Shown: positions 10,116 through 19,478, numbered from the stretch's first letter. The stretch is DNA of 64,000 nt from Spirobacillus cienkowskii (GCF_037081835.1 NZ_CP146516.1:953501-1017500); one strand, 5' to 3'. Numbers and translations are program-made. Notes: generated by a model not told the origin, from the letters alone.

Positions 10116-11886
10116 AACCATTGCTTTACAGAAAAGAACGAGTTTTTCATTATATAATGAGACTGGTTTTTGTAAAACAATGAGATACCATTGGAAATTT
10201 AGAGATATTCATGCAGTTGCTGCCGAGCAGTTTGATGATTATCTCGCCCAAAAAAAGCTGAAATTACTTGATGGAAAGTCAAACGATACAAATTCTTCGT
10301 TACTTGCTTTATTGCCAGAGCCAAGTTTGTTAAAGCATACAGATAAAGCCGCGCAACGATTATTGCAAGCTATTAAAAACAAAGAAAAAATTACAATATT
10401 TGGTGATTATGATGTTGATGGCACAACATCATGTGCAATGTTATTCTTATTTTTTGAAGAAATCGGTTATCCTGTTGATATTTATATTCCAGATCGCATT
10501 CTTGAAGGATACGGATTCAATAAAATTGGATTACAAAAAATTGCGCAACAAGGAACTCAAGTTGTTGTTACGGTTGATAACGGAATTTCTGCTGTTGAAG
10601 CTTGCGAAGCAGCGTTATCGTTAGGGATTGATGTTATTATTACAGACCATCACGATATTCCACCAACGTTACCTAGGGCTTTTGCAATTTTAAATCCTAA
10701 GCAAAATGATTGTCCCTTTCCTTATAAAATGCTTGCTGGTGTTGGTGTTGCCTTTTATTTGCTGATTGCACTGCGCAGTCTTTTAAGATCTGCTGGTCAC
10801 AATGTGAATGTAAATTTAAAAAATTTACTTGATTTTGTGGCAATTGGGACAATTGCTGATATGGCACCATTAACAGGCATCAATCATATTTTTTGTAAAA
10901 TTGGTTTAGACGTTTTATGTTGCCATTTAACGAGCGGCAACAGAGTTGGTATTTATCAACTATTAAAATTAGCAGGTTGGAAAGAGGGAACTCCTGTTGA
11001 TGCAGGCGATGTTGGTTTTAAAATTGGACCTCGTTTAAATGCCGCTGGTCGTCTAGGCAATGCATTGCGTAGTGTAGAATTGTTGTGTGAAAAGAATAAT
11101 GATTTAGCAATTTCTAAAGCAACATTTTTACATCATGAAAATAGCGAAAGACAGCTATTAGAAAAAAAATATACGCAACAGGCATTTGAAAAAGTTTCTG
11201 CTTTTGATCCATTGCCAGAGGCTTTGGTTTTATTTGATGAATCTTGGCATCCTGGAGTTGTAGGGCTTGTTGCGAGCCGTGTGCTTGAAAAATACTATCG
11301 ACCTGTTCTTGTGTTTGGCATGATTGACGGTAAATTAAAGGGGAGTGGTCGCTCGACACATGCGTTTAATTTATTTTCTGTATTAAACCAAGTCAGAGAC
11401 GAACTGGTTTCTTTTGGTGGTCACTACCATGCTGTTGGGCTCACCATAATGCCTGAAAAACTATCGTGGCTCACCAGTTATTTAGCAGAACAAGCGCGTC
11501 AGCTTATTTCAGAAAGTCAGAAGTTGCCGCCCTTATATATTGATGGCAATGTGCCCATTCATTTTTTAAACCCTAATTTTTTAAAAAAATTAGAAGATCT
11601 GGAGCCATACGGTATAGAAAATCCAAGAACTCGTTGGTTGGTTGGTCCTGTTTCTGTTGGGCATGTCAAACGGATCGGAAAAGATTTATCGCAATCCCAT
11701 GCCAAAGTCATGTTTATCGAAAATGGCAAAGATTTTTGGATGACAGCATTTGGTTTGGCACATGTTTTTGAAGAACACTTAGCAACTGGAGTAGAACTTC
11801 TATTAGTTGTTGAAGCAAAAAAATCATTTTGGAATGGAAGGGACACGGTTGATATTCGAGTTATTGACTACGCTCCTGTGTTTTAA
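10105..11886 (+). CDS. recJ: Single-stranded-DNA exonuclease RecJ
   Basis: 5'-3' exonuclease of the DHH phosphoesterase superfamily (593 aa) that works in recombination and mismatch repair. Motif I is FGDYDVDGTTS, motif II VTVDNGIS, motif III the DHHDIP triad, motif IV near ADMAPLTG. The DHHA1 part shows FKIGPRLNAAGRLGNA, HPGVVGLVASRV and GGHYHAVGLT, and the C-terminal OB-fold region follows. Length is close to the family norm. The ATG at 10105 overlaps secF; another in-frame ATG at 10180 lacks a ribosome site but gives an N-terminus closer to typical RecJ, so the first 25 residues are uncertain. Confidence 0.95.
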   Translation: MEVETIALQKRTSFSLYNETGFCKTMRYHWKFRDIHAVAAEQFDDYLAQKKLKLLDGKSNDTNSSLLALLPEPSLLKHTDKAAQRLLQAIKNKEKITIFGDYDVDGTTSCAMLFLFFEEIGYPVDIYIPDRILEGYGFNKIGLQKIAQQGTQVVVTVDNGISAVEACEAALSLGIDVIITDHHDIPPTLPRAFAILNPKQNDCPFPYKMLAGVGVAFYLLIALRSLLRSAGHNVNVNLKNLLDFVAIGTIADMAPLTGINHIFCKIGLDVLCCHLTSGNRVGIYQLLKLAGWKEGTPVDAGDVGFKIGPRLNAAGRLGNALRSVELLCEKNNDLAISKATFLHHENSERQLLEKKYTQQAFEKVSAFDPLPEALVLFDESWHPGVVGLVASRVLEKYYRPVLVFGMIDGKLKGSGRSTHAFNLFSVLNQVRDELVSFGGHYHAVGLTIMPEKLSWLTSYLAEQARQLISESQKLPPLYIDGNVPIHFLNPNFLKKLEDLEPYGIENPRTRWLVGPVSVGHVKRIGKDLSQSHAKVMFIENGKDFWMTAFGLAHVFEEHLATGVELLLVVEAKKSFWNGRDTVDIRVIDYAPVF

Positions 11887-11906
11887 AATAGCAAATTTAA
11901 ATGTCT

Positions 11907-11935
11907 TTGCTAAATTGTGCTTTTTACAGTATAAT
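11907..11935 (+). promoter_or_regulatory. Predicted sigma-70 promoter for the 11987 gene
   Basis: TTGCTA (11907-11912, four of six matches to the -35 box), a 17-bp spacer and a perfect TATAAT (11930-11935) lie about 50 bp before the ATG at 11987. The -35 box is the right arm of a 7-bp inverted repeat (TAGCAAA at 11889-11895, TTTGCTA at 11906-11912), which could be an operator or a weak recJ 3' hairpin. Prediction from pattern only. Confidence 0.5.
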
Positions 11936-11986
11936 TTTAAAGAAGACTTTTATTTCTCATATATCTAATTATTAGCGGACGAACTT

Positions 11987-13129
11987 ATGATCCAGTCGCA
12001 ACGAAATGATTTAGAGCCCTGGTATGTAAAGAAAAAAAAATTTAATACCAATAATGTGGCAGGAGATTTTTCTAAAAAAAATTCAACAAATGAGATGACC
12101 GGCGCTGTTCAAGCAAAACAGCCAGTGATTGTGATTGTGTGTATATTTTGTGTCATAATTTTTGCGGTGAGTTCTGGAGTTTTTGCTGCATTATCTTTTT
12201 TTGAAACCAATGCGTTGCAAAATAAATTTATGTGGTATTTGCTAGGTTCATTCATATCTTTAATCCTATCCCTATTTTTTATACTCTATCAAATAGGGGG
12301 CATTTGTAGTCATTTAATATCTAATAAAGACAACTTAAATAAAATTTCTTTAAGTGTAAAGTTTTTAAAAAATCAAATTTACTATGAAGAGCCTAGAAAA
12401 GGGATTCCTGCACCAGAAATGGCGTTGTATCAGTTTATACAGCAAGTGAGAGCTTATGCGATGGAAAAGGCTTTTTTAAAACAACGCCAAGAACGTGCTC
12501 AAGATGCCTTTTCGTTAATTAATGGCGCCGATCCCAATTCGTTATTAAAGCGTAGATGGAACGATGTTATAGATAGTTTAAACGAATTTGAAATTTATCT
12601 GGCTAATGATCCAAAAGGGATTATTGAGAAGTTAATTTTAAAGTCTCCTCCGCAAAATATGGATGTTTCTCAAATTTTTAGGGATGTGGCAGACACTTTT
12701 GACACAACTTGGAGAAGAAAAGGAATTAATATTGAGCAAGCCATTGTCACGCCACTAAAAGCAAATACCAATGAAGCGGTTTTACGCCGCTTGTTGGTGG
12801 GGCCATGGAGAAGTTGTGTTTATTTTGCAAGGCGCGGAAATGGAGTTGTCTTTTCGGCAAAAAGCATTGATGGAAAAGTGATTGCACGATGGGAATGTGA
12901 AGGGATGGTGTTTCCCCAAGAGTTTTTTGATTTGATGAAAAACATTCAGCTTGATGTGAATGAACGAATCGAAAAAGGCATGGAAATTATTGCTCTTGAT
13001 CCAAATAGTCCAAATACCTTATTTGCTTTAATTAGTTTTGTAACTTGGATTGATTTGGCAAATGTTTCTGGTTGTGATTACGAAGTGAAGCAAGGTTCCG
13101 AAGGGCTTATTATTGAGTTGCGTTTGTAA
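11987..13129 (+). CDS. Membrane protein with degenerate histidine-kinase-like ATPase fold
   Basis: I do not recognise this 380-aa protein as a named family. It has a charged N-terminus, two TM helices (about 45-68 and 80-103) and a cytoplasmic part of about 275 residues. The C-terminal part follows the order of a GHKL ATPase: DVSQIFRDVADTF and RRKGINIE (like the helix and strand before the N-box), NEAVLRRLLVGPWRS (N-box position), a beta pair, and a final helix-strand-strand ending GSEGLIIELRL (like the kinase GTTFTIRLP end). The catalytic N-box Asn and the G1/G2 glycine motifs are missing, so ATP binding is doubtful. It meets a SpoIIE phosphatase gene tail to tail with no gap. The fold assignment is my inference. 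Confidence 0.75.
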   Translation: MIQSQRNDLEPWYVKKKKFNTNNVAGDFSKKNSTNEMTGAVQAKQPVIVIVCIFCVIIFAVSSGVFAALSFFETNALQNKFMWYLLGSFISLILSLFFILYQIGGICSHLISNKDNLNKISLSVKFLKNQIYYEEPRKGIPAPEMALYQFIQQVRAYAMEKAFLKQRQERAQDAFSLINGADPNSLLKRRWNDVIDSLNEFEIYLANDPKGIIEKLILKSPPQNMDVSQIFRDVADTFDTTWRRKGINIEQAIVTPLKANTNEAVLRRLLVGPWRSCVYFARRGNGVVFSAKSIDGKVIARWECEGMVFPQEFFDLMKNIQLDVNERIEKGMEIIALDPNSPNTLFALISFVTWIDLANVSGCDYEVKQGSEGLIIELRL

Positions 13130-14620
13130 TCAATTAACGCGTTTCATTAGTATAAAAGTAATATCATCTGTAATCGGGTTTTCTTCGTAAAAACTATATG
13201 CTTCGTCAATAAGTTTATCGACGACTTTTATGACACTGGTATTTTTGAAATTATTTTTTTCAAAAAACTTTTTCAAATTTTTTTCTCCAAAGTCTTGTTC
13301 TTCTTTGTCGGTATTTCCTGTTAAACCATTGCTAAATAAACAAATCATTGAATTTTCTTTAAATTCATATTCAACAACTTTTAGCTCTTCATCAAATTCA
13401 GGGTTTGTTGTTACAGGGTTTTTATAACCAATAATGTGACCGCGAGATTTAAACCGGGTAATTTTAATTTCTCCATTATCTTTATAATGAATATGATAAG
13501 GAAAAGAATGTGCAGCATTGATAAATTTAACACGATCAAGATTTTCGTTAAAAATTAAAACCTCCATTGACATTGACATTTTGGGATTTCCAATTTTTTG
13601 AATAAATTCATTTAAAAATTTAAATATATCAAGAAAATCATGGGTATCAATTGATTTTTGATTGGATAATTCTTCAAAATAATTGGATACTGCTGCAGCA
13701 ATTAAAGCACTTCCAGCTTCGTGACCTGATACATCTCCAAGTAAAACAATTTTTGTTTTGTCAAATTCGTATATTCCCCACCAATCGTCACCTTTGCCTT
13801 TAGCGCTTTGGTAGTAAGATGCAAGTTGAACACTTTCTGTATTAAATTGATCAATATATTCGACTCTGGGTACAATGTTTCCTAAAGCTCGTTGTGCAGA
13901 TCGAGTTTCGATTTCAAGAGTGGATTTATCATTTTTTAAATTGTAAATTTGAATTTCTAGTTCTTTAAATTTATTGTATATTTTTGCACTAAGCGGTTTG
14001 AAAACAATAAAAAACTCAAAAAATATTACAAAAATAATTGAATAAAAAATTAAATAATTAAATGCTATTATTTTGTTTAATTGAGTGTTACTTTCGTTAA
14101 TGTAAAGAGTAACCATTTTGTCTAAGTCATTTAGTAGGCTATTCACTTTGTAAATGTTATATTCAAAAAGAAAGTCTGTAAAATTATAATTATTTGCTGA
14201 TGTTTCTGCGAATTCAATAAAATCAATTGTTCTTTGATATAAATTTGTTTTTCCATAATAGTTTCTTTCAATTTCACTATTAGTAATTTTTGCAATGCCT
14301 TCTAAAGTGTTTCCATTGGTTAAATCTTGTATTGATTTTTTCATTAATTGCAGACAATTTAATAGATCACTTCTTATTATTTGATAACCATCATTTTGTT
14401 TTTGCATGTTCATCGATTGAATTAATAGCATAACTCTTTGACTTAACATTCTTTGTTTTCCAGCAATATTAATTACTTTACTAAAATTTGTTTGCTCTCT
14501 TATAAAATTTTCTAATGTGTATTTAAAAAATAAACTTAAAATAGCTAAAACTAATAAAGCTAGAAATGATACAATTAATATTTTTTTTTTGCTTTTAACA
14601 CTATGTTTTTGAGATGACAT
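13130..14620 (-). CDS. SpoIIE-type PP2C phosphatase with PilJ-like sensor
   Basis: Membrane-bound serine phosphatase of 496 aa. TM1 is about 12-33; the extracytoplasmic part opens with VINIAGKQRMLSQRVMLL, the signature of the PilJ (type IV pili chemotaxis transducer N-terminal) sensor. TM2 is about 185-207, then a short coiled coil, and from about 245 a SpoIIE/RsbU phosphatase domain: DWWGIYEFDKTKIVLLGDVSGHEAGSA holds the metal-binding Asp-Val-Ser-Gly-His motif, and ITDDITFILMKR closes the domain. Such proteins usually dephosphorylate anti-anti-sigma (STAS) proteins in partner switching. No STAS or anti-sigma gene is adjacent. It ends exactly where the convergent 11987 gene ends. Confidence 0.88.
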   Translation of the reverse strand: MSSQKHSVKSKKKILIVSFLALLVLAILSLFFKYTLENFIREQTNFSKVINIAGKQRMLSQRVMLLIQSMNMQKQNDGYQIIRSDLLNCLQLMKKSIQDLTNGNTLEGIAKITNSEIERNYYGKTNLYQRTIDFIEFAETSANNYNFTDFLFEYNIYKVNSLLNDLDKMVTLYINESNTQLNKIIAFNYLIFYSIIFVIFFEFFIVFKPLSAKIYNKFKELEIQIYNLKNDKSTLEIETRSAQRALGNIVPRVEYIDQFNTESVQLASYYQSAKGKGDDWWGIYEFDKTKIVLLGDVSGHEAGSALIAAAVSNYFEELSNQKSIDTHDFLDIFKFLNEFIQKIGNPKMSMSMEVLIFNENLDRVKFINAAHSFPYHIHYKDNGEIKITRFKSRGHIIGYKNPVTTNPEFDEELKVVEYEFKENSMICLFSNGLTGNTDKEEQDFGEKNLKKFFEKNNFKNTSVIKVVDKLIDEAYSFYEENPITDDITFILMKRVN

Positions 14621-14634
14621 ATTTCTCCAAAAAG

Positions 14635-15891
14635 TTACGTTTTAGGAGGTTTAAACTCATTTTCTGATTTTGCAATAATAACTGTACCAACTGTATTGCC
14701 AATAATATTTGTCACTGTGCGTGCATCTGACATAAATCTATCAATACCAAGCAATAAAGCAAGACCTTCAATGGGAATCAGGTGTCCTGGCATGGCGCTT
14801 AGAACTGCAGATAACGTTACAAATCCAGCTCCTGTTATACCAGCAGCTCCTTTTGATACAATAAGAATTGTAAATAAAAGTGATAAATATTCTGAAGTAT
14901 GAAATGGAATATTGTAAGCTTGCTGAATAAAAAGAGCGCCTGCGGTAACATAAATTGCTGTACCGTCTAGGTTAAAAGCGTAGCCAGTTGGTAGGACAAA
15001 GCTAACTACTTTTTTGGAGCAACCAAAACTTTCTAATTTTTGTAATAGTTGAGGAAATACTGATTCTGATGATGATGTGCCAAATGCTATCGACATTTCA
15101 TCTTTAATGTGTTTCATAAGTTTAATTGGACTGAATCCATATAATTTACCAACAAAATAGAGTAAAATCCAGAATAATAACATACTTAAACTCATAATTA
15201 AAATAAAGTTTGCAAGTAAACTAATTATTTTAATTCCTTGATAACCGATAGTTGATGCAATAGCACCAAAAGCTGCTATTGGAGAAATTTTTGAAATCAT
15301 ACCAATTAATTTAAAAAATATTTGATTTGTTGATTCCAAAAAACCAAGAATATTTTGGTTGTTTTTAATATTTAAGATTGCAATCGAAAAAATTACAGCA
15401 AGTACTATAATTGCTAAAAGATTATCACCTGCTAAAGTAGCAAAAAAATTTTCAGGTATCATATTGATAATAAATTCTTTAAAACCGCTTGTGGTTTCTC
15501 CTTTTGGTTTGAAGCTTGATATGTCTATATTATGAAAGGTGCTAACATTTATTCCTGCACCGGGTTGAAAAAATAACATCATCGCAAATGTTAATATAAC
15601 AGCCACAATCGACATGATTTCAAAATATATTAAAGTTTTTAATGCTAATTTACCTATTGTATTATGTTTTCCATGTGAGCAAACGCCAAGTATAATTGAG
15701 ACAAAAACTATGGGTGATATTACCATTTTTATGAATTTAATAAATATTATTGCAATGATTTTTAATTCAACCGCAAATCTTGGCGCTAATATTCCAACAA
15801 TAATTCCAAGAATTACAGCAATGATTATTTGTAAAAATAGATTTTTTTTTAATAAACCAAAAGCAGAAAGTTTTTTTGAATTTTTCTTCAT
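14635..15891 (-). CDS. Dicarboxylate/amino acid:cation symporter (SDF family)
   Basis: Sodium- or proton-coupled symporter of the DAACS/GltP-DctA family (418 aa). The N-terminus has the helix pair ILGIIVGILAP and KMVISPIVFVSIILGV, typical of DctA/GltT. The transport core shows the serine-rich AFGTSSSESVFPQLL reentrant loop, LPTGYAFNLDGTAIYV (the NMDGT-like cation motif) and the final helix with RTVTNIIGNTVGTVIIAK (the D-x-x-R-T-x-x-N substrate motif). The substrate may be glutamate, aspartate or C4-dicarboxylates. The start is ATG 15891 because GGGG lies 5 bases upstream; a GTG two codons earlier is less likely. A 15-bp gap separates it from the SpoIIE gene downstream. Confidence 0.93.
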   Translation of the reverse strand: MKKNSKKLSAFGLLKKNLFLQIIIAVILGIIVGILAPRFAVELKIIAIIFIKFIKMVISPIVFVSIILGVCSHGKHNTIGKLALKTLIYFEIMSIVAVILTFAMMLFFQPGAGINVSTFHNIDISSFKPKGETTSGFKEFIINMIPENFFATLAGDNLLAIIVLAVIFSIAILNIKNNQNILGFLESTNQIFFKLIGMISKISPIAAFGAIASTIGYQGIKIISLLANFILIMSLSMLLFWILLYFVGKLYGFSPIKLMKHIKDEMSIAFGTSSSESVFPQLLQKLESFGCSKKVVSFVLPTGYAFNLDGTAIYVTAGALFIQQAYNIPFHTSEYLSLLFTILIVSKGAAGITGAGFVTLSAVLSAMPGHLIPIEGLALLLGIDRFMSDARTVTNIIGNTVGTVIIAKSENEFKPPKT

Positions 15892-15995
15892 ATACACCCC
15901 ATTTTGGCTTTAAAATTATTTATATTATAAACAAAAATATATTATATTAGAAGATTAAATTTAATATATTCAAATTTTTGGACTAAAATTCTTTG

Positions 15996-17327
15996 TTAGT
16001 TTTGTCTAATTGATTTGTTGCTTTTAAATATATCTGGTTTTTCTTCTAAAAGATTTTTTAAAAACCAATTTTCTTGAAGATGCGTTCCAGAGCTACTCCC
16101 AACTTTTAATTGCCGGCAAATCATGCTTCCAATTTTTTGTGCTATTGCTCGGTAAGTTGTGTATTTACCTCCATATATAGAAAAAAGACCAGACATGGTT
16201 TCTTCAATAACAGTTTCTCTTGAAAGACTAGAAATATTTTTATCTAATTTTTTTAAATAAAATGGAGAATTATAAGGATCTAAACACCATTTTTCATCAA
16301 GATTTTTAAAATCTAAATAAGGCTTAAGTGGCATGCATCGAACGCCACAAAACATTTCTGAGATATTTTCTTCGGCTTTATAAAGGTTTAAAGTCTCTTC
16401 TGCAGTTTGCATTAAATACTTTTTGTCATTTTTGGGGCATGAAATTTTTGATGGTTCTGTTTCTAATATTGATTCTGTAGTCCCATAAAGCCATTTATCG
16501 AACCAGGGAATAAAAAAAACAATTCTCCCATCCAATTCTTGAATCAATGTTGCGGCACAATTATTAATATTTGCATTAGGTACAACTTCTGGATTAAACA
16601 CAATATGAGTTCCTAAATTTAATAAACATGCAATTTTTGGTAAAATTCCCCATTTTAATAAATTTTCATTGGCCCAAGCTCCTGTTGCATTGATAATTTT
16701 TTTTGTAGTGACTGTTGTTGTAGAGTTCCCTTTTGTGATTGTTACTTTAAATCCATCAGTAATTGTTTTTATTTCAGTTACTTTTGCTTGTTCTTCAAAA
16801 GTTGCTCCTAATTTTTCGGCAGCTGCTGCCGCTATTTTTACTATGACATCATCAAGCATTTGTGCGTCATAATATAAAAAAGCACTAATCATTTCTTTGT
16901 CAATTTTATTTTGATTTAAATAAGGTGCAAATTTTATGATTTCATTTTTATGAATTGCACTTGCAGAAGGGAGTCCTCCATCTCCGGCAAGGAGGTCGTA
17001 AAAAAACAATCCTAAGCGAATTAGGCAGGGAGGCCTTTTATCACCTTTAAAATTGGGTAAGACAAATGGCAGAGGTTTAACAATACCTTTTAATAATTGT
17101 AATAACAGACCTCTTTCGTGCAAGGCTTCATACACAAGGCTCCATTGGTTTAAATGTTCGAGATATCTAAGACCGCCATGGATCAACTTTGTGCTACGGC
17201 TAGAAGTGCCAGAGGACAAAATATTTTTTTCAACCAAATGGACACCATGAACGTTTCGGGTTGCCAAATCATGTAGAATACCAACCCCATGAATACCGCC
17301 ACCTATAATAAGTACATTTAAATCCAT
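15996..17327 (-). CDS. glpD: FAD-dependent glycerol-3-phosphate dehydrogenase
   Basis: Membrane-associated enzyme that oxidises glycerol-3-phosphate to dihydroxyacetone phosphate and feeds electrons to quinone. The N-terminal FAD motif is VLIIGGGIHGVGILHDLATR, followed by LVEKNILSSGTSSRSTKLIHGGLRYLE, highly typical of GlpD. FFIPWFDKWLYGTTE and GLFSIYGGKYTTYRAIAQ match later conserved blocks. At 443 aa it is shorter than enterobacterial GlpD (about 500 aa); the C-terminal cap domain is largely absent. AGGAA lies 9 bases before the ATG. The cysteine desulfurase gene ends 13 bp upstream, so the two may be cotranscribed. No glycerol kinase or facilitator is near. Confidence 0.9.
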   Translation of the reverse strand: MDLNVLIIGGGIHGVGILHDLATRNVHGVHLVEKNILSSGTSSRSTKLIHGGLRYLEHLNQWSLVYEALHERGLLLQLLKGIVKPLPFVLPNFKGDKRPPCLIRLGLFFYDLLAGDGGLPSASAIHKNEIIKFAPYLNQNKIDKEMISAFLYYDAQMLDDVIVKIAAAAAEKLGATFEEQAKVTEIKTITDGFKVTITKGNSTTTVTTKKIINATGAWANENLLKWGILPKIACLLNLGTHIVFNPEVVPNANINNCAATLIQELDGRIVFFIPWFDKWLYGTTESILETEPSKISCPKNDKKYLMQTAEETLNLYKAEENISEMFCGVRCMPLKPYLDFKNLDEKWCLDPYNSPFYLKKLDKNISSLSRETVIEETMSGLFSIYGGKYTTYRAIAQKIGSMICRQLKVGSSSGTHLQENWFLKNLLEEKPDIFKSNKSIRQN

Positions 17328-17340
17328 GTTAGTTTGTTTC

Positions 17341-18624
17341 CTATGGTATAGCCGTTGCGTTAATTTTTAGATGTTGCGCAGTGCGTGATAAAATATGAGC
17401 TGCTTCGCGAACCTCTGCTTCATTATTAGTGAGGCCAAAACTAATACGCACACTCGATAATGCATGACTGACTTCGACACCCATTGCAGTCAGCACGTGG
17501 CTTGCGGTTGCTTGAAGAGTTTTGCAAGCGCTTCCAGTACTTGCACACACAGTTTTGCTGTGTTCGAGAAGTTTCATGCCATTGACGTCTTTAAAGCATA
17601 AAGCCAATATTCCAGAAACTTTATTTGTTGCTGCTCCATAAACTATTGGATCAATATTTTGAGTCAATTCTTGAAAAAATGCATGTTCCATAGTTTTGAA
17701 GTGATCAATACGCAAAAGTGCCTCATCTTTTTGTAATTGACATGCTTTTGCAAAACCGACAATTGCGGCTGTGTTTGGGGTTCCTGATCGCAATTGAAAC
17801 TCATGACCGCCACCTGTAAGTTGTGCCGCAATCCGAATCCGGGGTTGTTTTTTTCTAATTATCAGTGCAGCAGCTCCTTTAGGGCCATAAATTTTTGCAG
17901 AAGAAATTGTTAGTGTATCATATTCAACATTATATGCGATTTTAGATGAACGTGCAAATCCTTGAGCAGCATCAATATGTAATAATGTTCCAGTGTTATT
18001 GCATATTTCTTTGAGTTCTGGGAGGTTTGTTTGGACAACTCCTGTTTCATTATTGACATCCATGGCACAGACACACAATGTTCTGTCATCAATAATTTTT
18101 TTAGCCTTTTCTAAAATAATAAGTCCATTTGCATCCACTGGAAGTTCTGCAACTTCAATTCCTAAACTTTTTCCGTAGTGTTCTGCTAAAGCTTGTGCCG
18201 TTGCAATCACGCTTGAGTGTTCGGTCGCACTATAGACAATTTTATTGCGCTTTCTGAGAGGATGTTCAATAAGTCCTCTTAATAATAAATTATTACTTTC
18301 AGTTGCACTTGATGTAAAAATAACATCTTCAAAATTGACATCAAATATTGTAGCTATTTGGGTGCGAGCAGTGCCAATTGCGTATTCCGTTAATTCGCCC
18401 ATTGGATGAATTCGGTTTGCAGGATTGGCAAAGTAACCAAGCATCCATGGAGTCATTGCTTCAAACACTCTGACATCAAGTGGTGTGCTGGCTGCAAAGT
18501 CTAAATAAATTGTTTTTTCTGGTAACGACACTCCCCCAAAATACATTGGAGGAACATTTTTTTTACTAGAGCTCATAAGATTACGAGGTAACATGAAATT
18601 TTTTAAAAATTTATTTTTTGTCAT
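17341..18624 (-). CDS. Cysteine desulfurase, NifS/IscS type
   Basis: PLP enzyme that takes sulfur from cysteine as an enzyme persulfide (427 aa, with about 37 extra N-terminal residues before the IYLDFAASTPLD core start). Family marks: TSSATESNNLLLRG, YSATEHSSVIATAQ, LHIDAAQGF (PLP-binding Asp and Gln), AKIYGPKGAAAL (Schiff-base Lys), LRSGTPNTAAIVGFAKA, and STGSACKT with the catalytic Cys (C367). The His that normally precedes the PLP lysine (SGHK or SSHK) is Ala here. No scaffold gene is next to it; the SUF set 44 kb away has its own desulfurase. It may serve tRNA thiolation or general Fe-S assembly. Function is inferred from the fold. Confidence 0.9.
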   Translation of the reverse strand: MTKNKFLKNFMLPRNLMSSSKKNVPPMYFGGVSLPEKTIYLDFAASTPLDVRVFEAMTPWMLGYFANPANRIHPMGELTEYAIGTARTQIATIFDVNFEDVIFTSSATESNNLLLRGLIEHPLRKRNKIVYSATEHSSVIATAQALAEHYGKSLGIEVAELPVDANGLIILEKAKKIIDDRTLCVCAMDVNNETGVVQTNLPELKEICNNTGTLLHIDAAQGFARSSKIAYNVEYDTLTISSAKIYGPKGAAALIIRKKQPRIRIAAQLTGGGHEFQLRSGTPNTAAIVGFAKACQLQKDEALLRIDHFKTMEHAFFQELTQNIDPIVYGAATNKVSGILALCFKDVNGMKLLEHSKTVCASTGSACKTLQATASHVLTAMGVEVSHALSSVRISFGLTNNEAEVREAAHILSRTAQHLKINATAIP

Positions 18625-18726
18625 ATATATGTTCCAAAAATCAAGTTAGTACCAAGAATTTAAATTTAAACGTTGAGGTAATAATTTGCAATCGTTATTG
18701 TTTTGTTTTCGCAACAAAGGAATTTT

Positions 18727-19320
18727 ATGCTTATAAATATTGTTGAGTATGGTGGTTCATTTGCATTTTGTATCAGTGGCGCCTCGCTTGCAGTAGCAAG
18801 AAAAATGGATATTTTTGGAATTTTTGTGATGTCGGTTGTTGCTGGGTTTGGTGGTGGCTTTCTGAGAGATATTATTCTTGGAAAAACACCTCCAACTGTT
18901 TTTAATACTCCTGTTTATTGGTTAATCGCATTAATAGCGACTATTATTATTTTTATGATTAAGAAAAAAAATGCATTTTTTGAAAAATCTATTTTGATAT
19001 TTGATGCGTTAGGCCTCGCATTTTTTACAGTTGTTGGTGTTAAAGCAGGAATTGCGTCTGAACTATTAAATTATCAATGTGTATTAATGGGCGTCATTAC
19101 TGCATGCTTTGGCGGTGTCATACGTGATGTTATTGTCAATCGCGTTCCTTATGTATTTCAAAAAGAAGTGTATGGTGGTTTTGCAATGCTTGGGGGAGTT
19201 TTATATTTTTTATTATTAGGCATATTTTCTCAAGTCATAACTGATATTATAGTCATTATTTTTATATTTACCTGCCGCATCGTTTCATTGTTGAAAAATT
19301 GGCATTTGCCAAGAGCTTAA
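18727..19320 (+). CDS. TRIC/UPF0126 family membrane protein
   Basis: Seven-helix membrane protein (197 aa) of the bacterial TRIC (YicG/UPF0126) family, which forms trimeric cation channels. Two inverted-repeat halves are visible, each with the family glycine motif: FGGGFLRDIILGKTPP in the first and FGGVIRDVIVNRVPYVF in the second, followed by EVYGGFAMLGGVLYFLLLG. The start is ATG 18727 with AAGGA 5 bases upstream; a TTG at 18703 extends the frame but has no ribosome site. It is divergent from the cysteine desulfurase gene, with about 100 bp between them. The physiological ion and role are unknown. Confidence 0.9.
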   Translation: MLINIVEYGGSFAFCISGASLAVARKMDIFGIFVMSVVAGFGGGFLRDIILGKTPPTVFNTPVYWLIALIATIIIFMIKKKNAFFEKSILIFDALGLAFFTVVGVKAGIASELLNYQCVLMGVITACFGGVIRDVIVNRVPYVFQKEVYGGFAMLGGVLYFLLLGIFSQVITDIIVIIFIFTCRIVSLLKNWHLPRA

Positions 19321-19344
19321 TATATCTGTTTTTTAGTAATAATG

Positions 19345-19372
19345 AATCTTCATAATATGATGAGGTTTTTTT
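19345..19372 (+). terminator. Weak intrinsic terminator after the TRIC gene
   Basis: A 9-bp AT-rich stem with one mismatch and one G-U pair (about 19345-19353 with 19360-19368) is followed by a T run to 19372. It lies 25 bp behind the TRIC stop codon. Weak stem, so moderate confidence. Confidence 0.4.
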
Positions 19373-19430
19373 AGCTTGCATCGATGAACTCCAATAACTT
19401 GTTTTATTTTAGACTTTGTCTAATCAGGTT

Positions 19431-19459
19431 TTGCAATAATTCTATTTTTTTTGTATAGA
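19431..19459 (+). promoter_or_regulatory. Possible promoter of the Irr-like regulator
   Basis: TTGCAA (19431-19436), 17 bp, then TATAGA (19454-19459): each box matches four of six consensus bases. It ends 20 bases before the ATG of the Fur-family gene. In such AT-rich DNA chance matches are common. Confidence 0.3.
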
Positions 19460-19478
19460 TTTTAAATGGGGTTCATTT

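Noticed and set aside
15892-15995. AT-rich gap between glpD and the symporter as origin-like region
   Set aside because: Only simple AT richness; no DnaA-box cluster or repeats were found.
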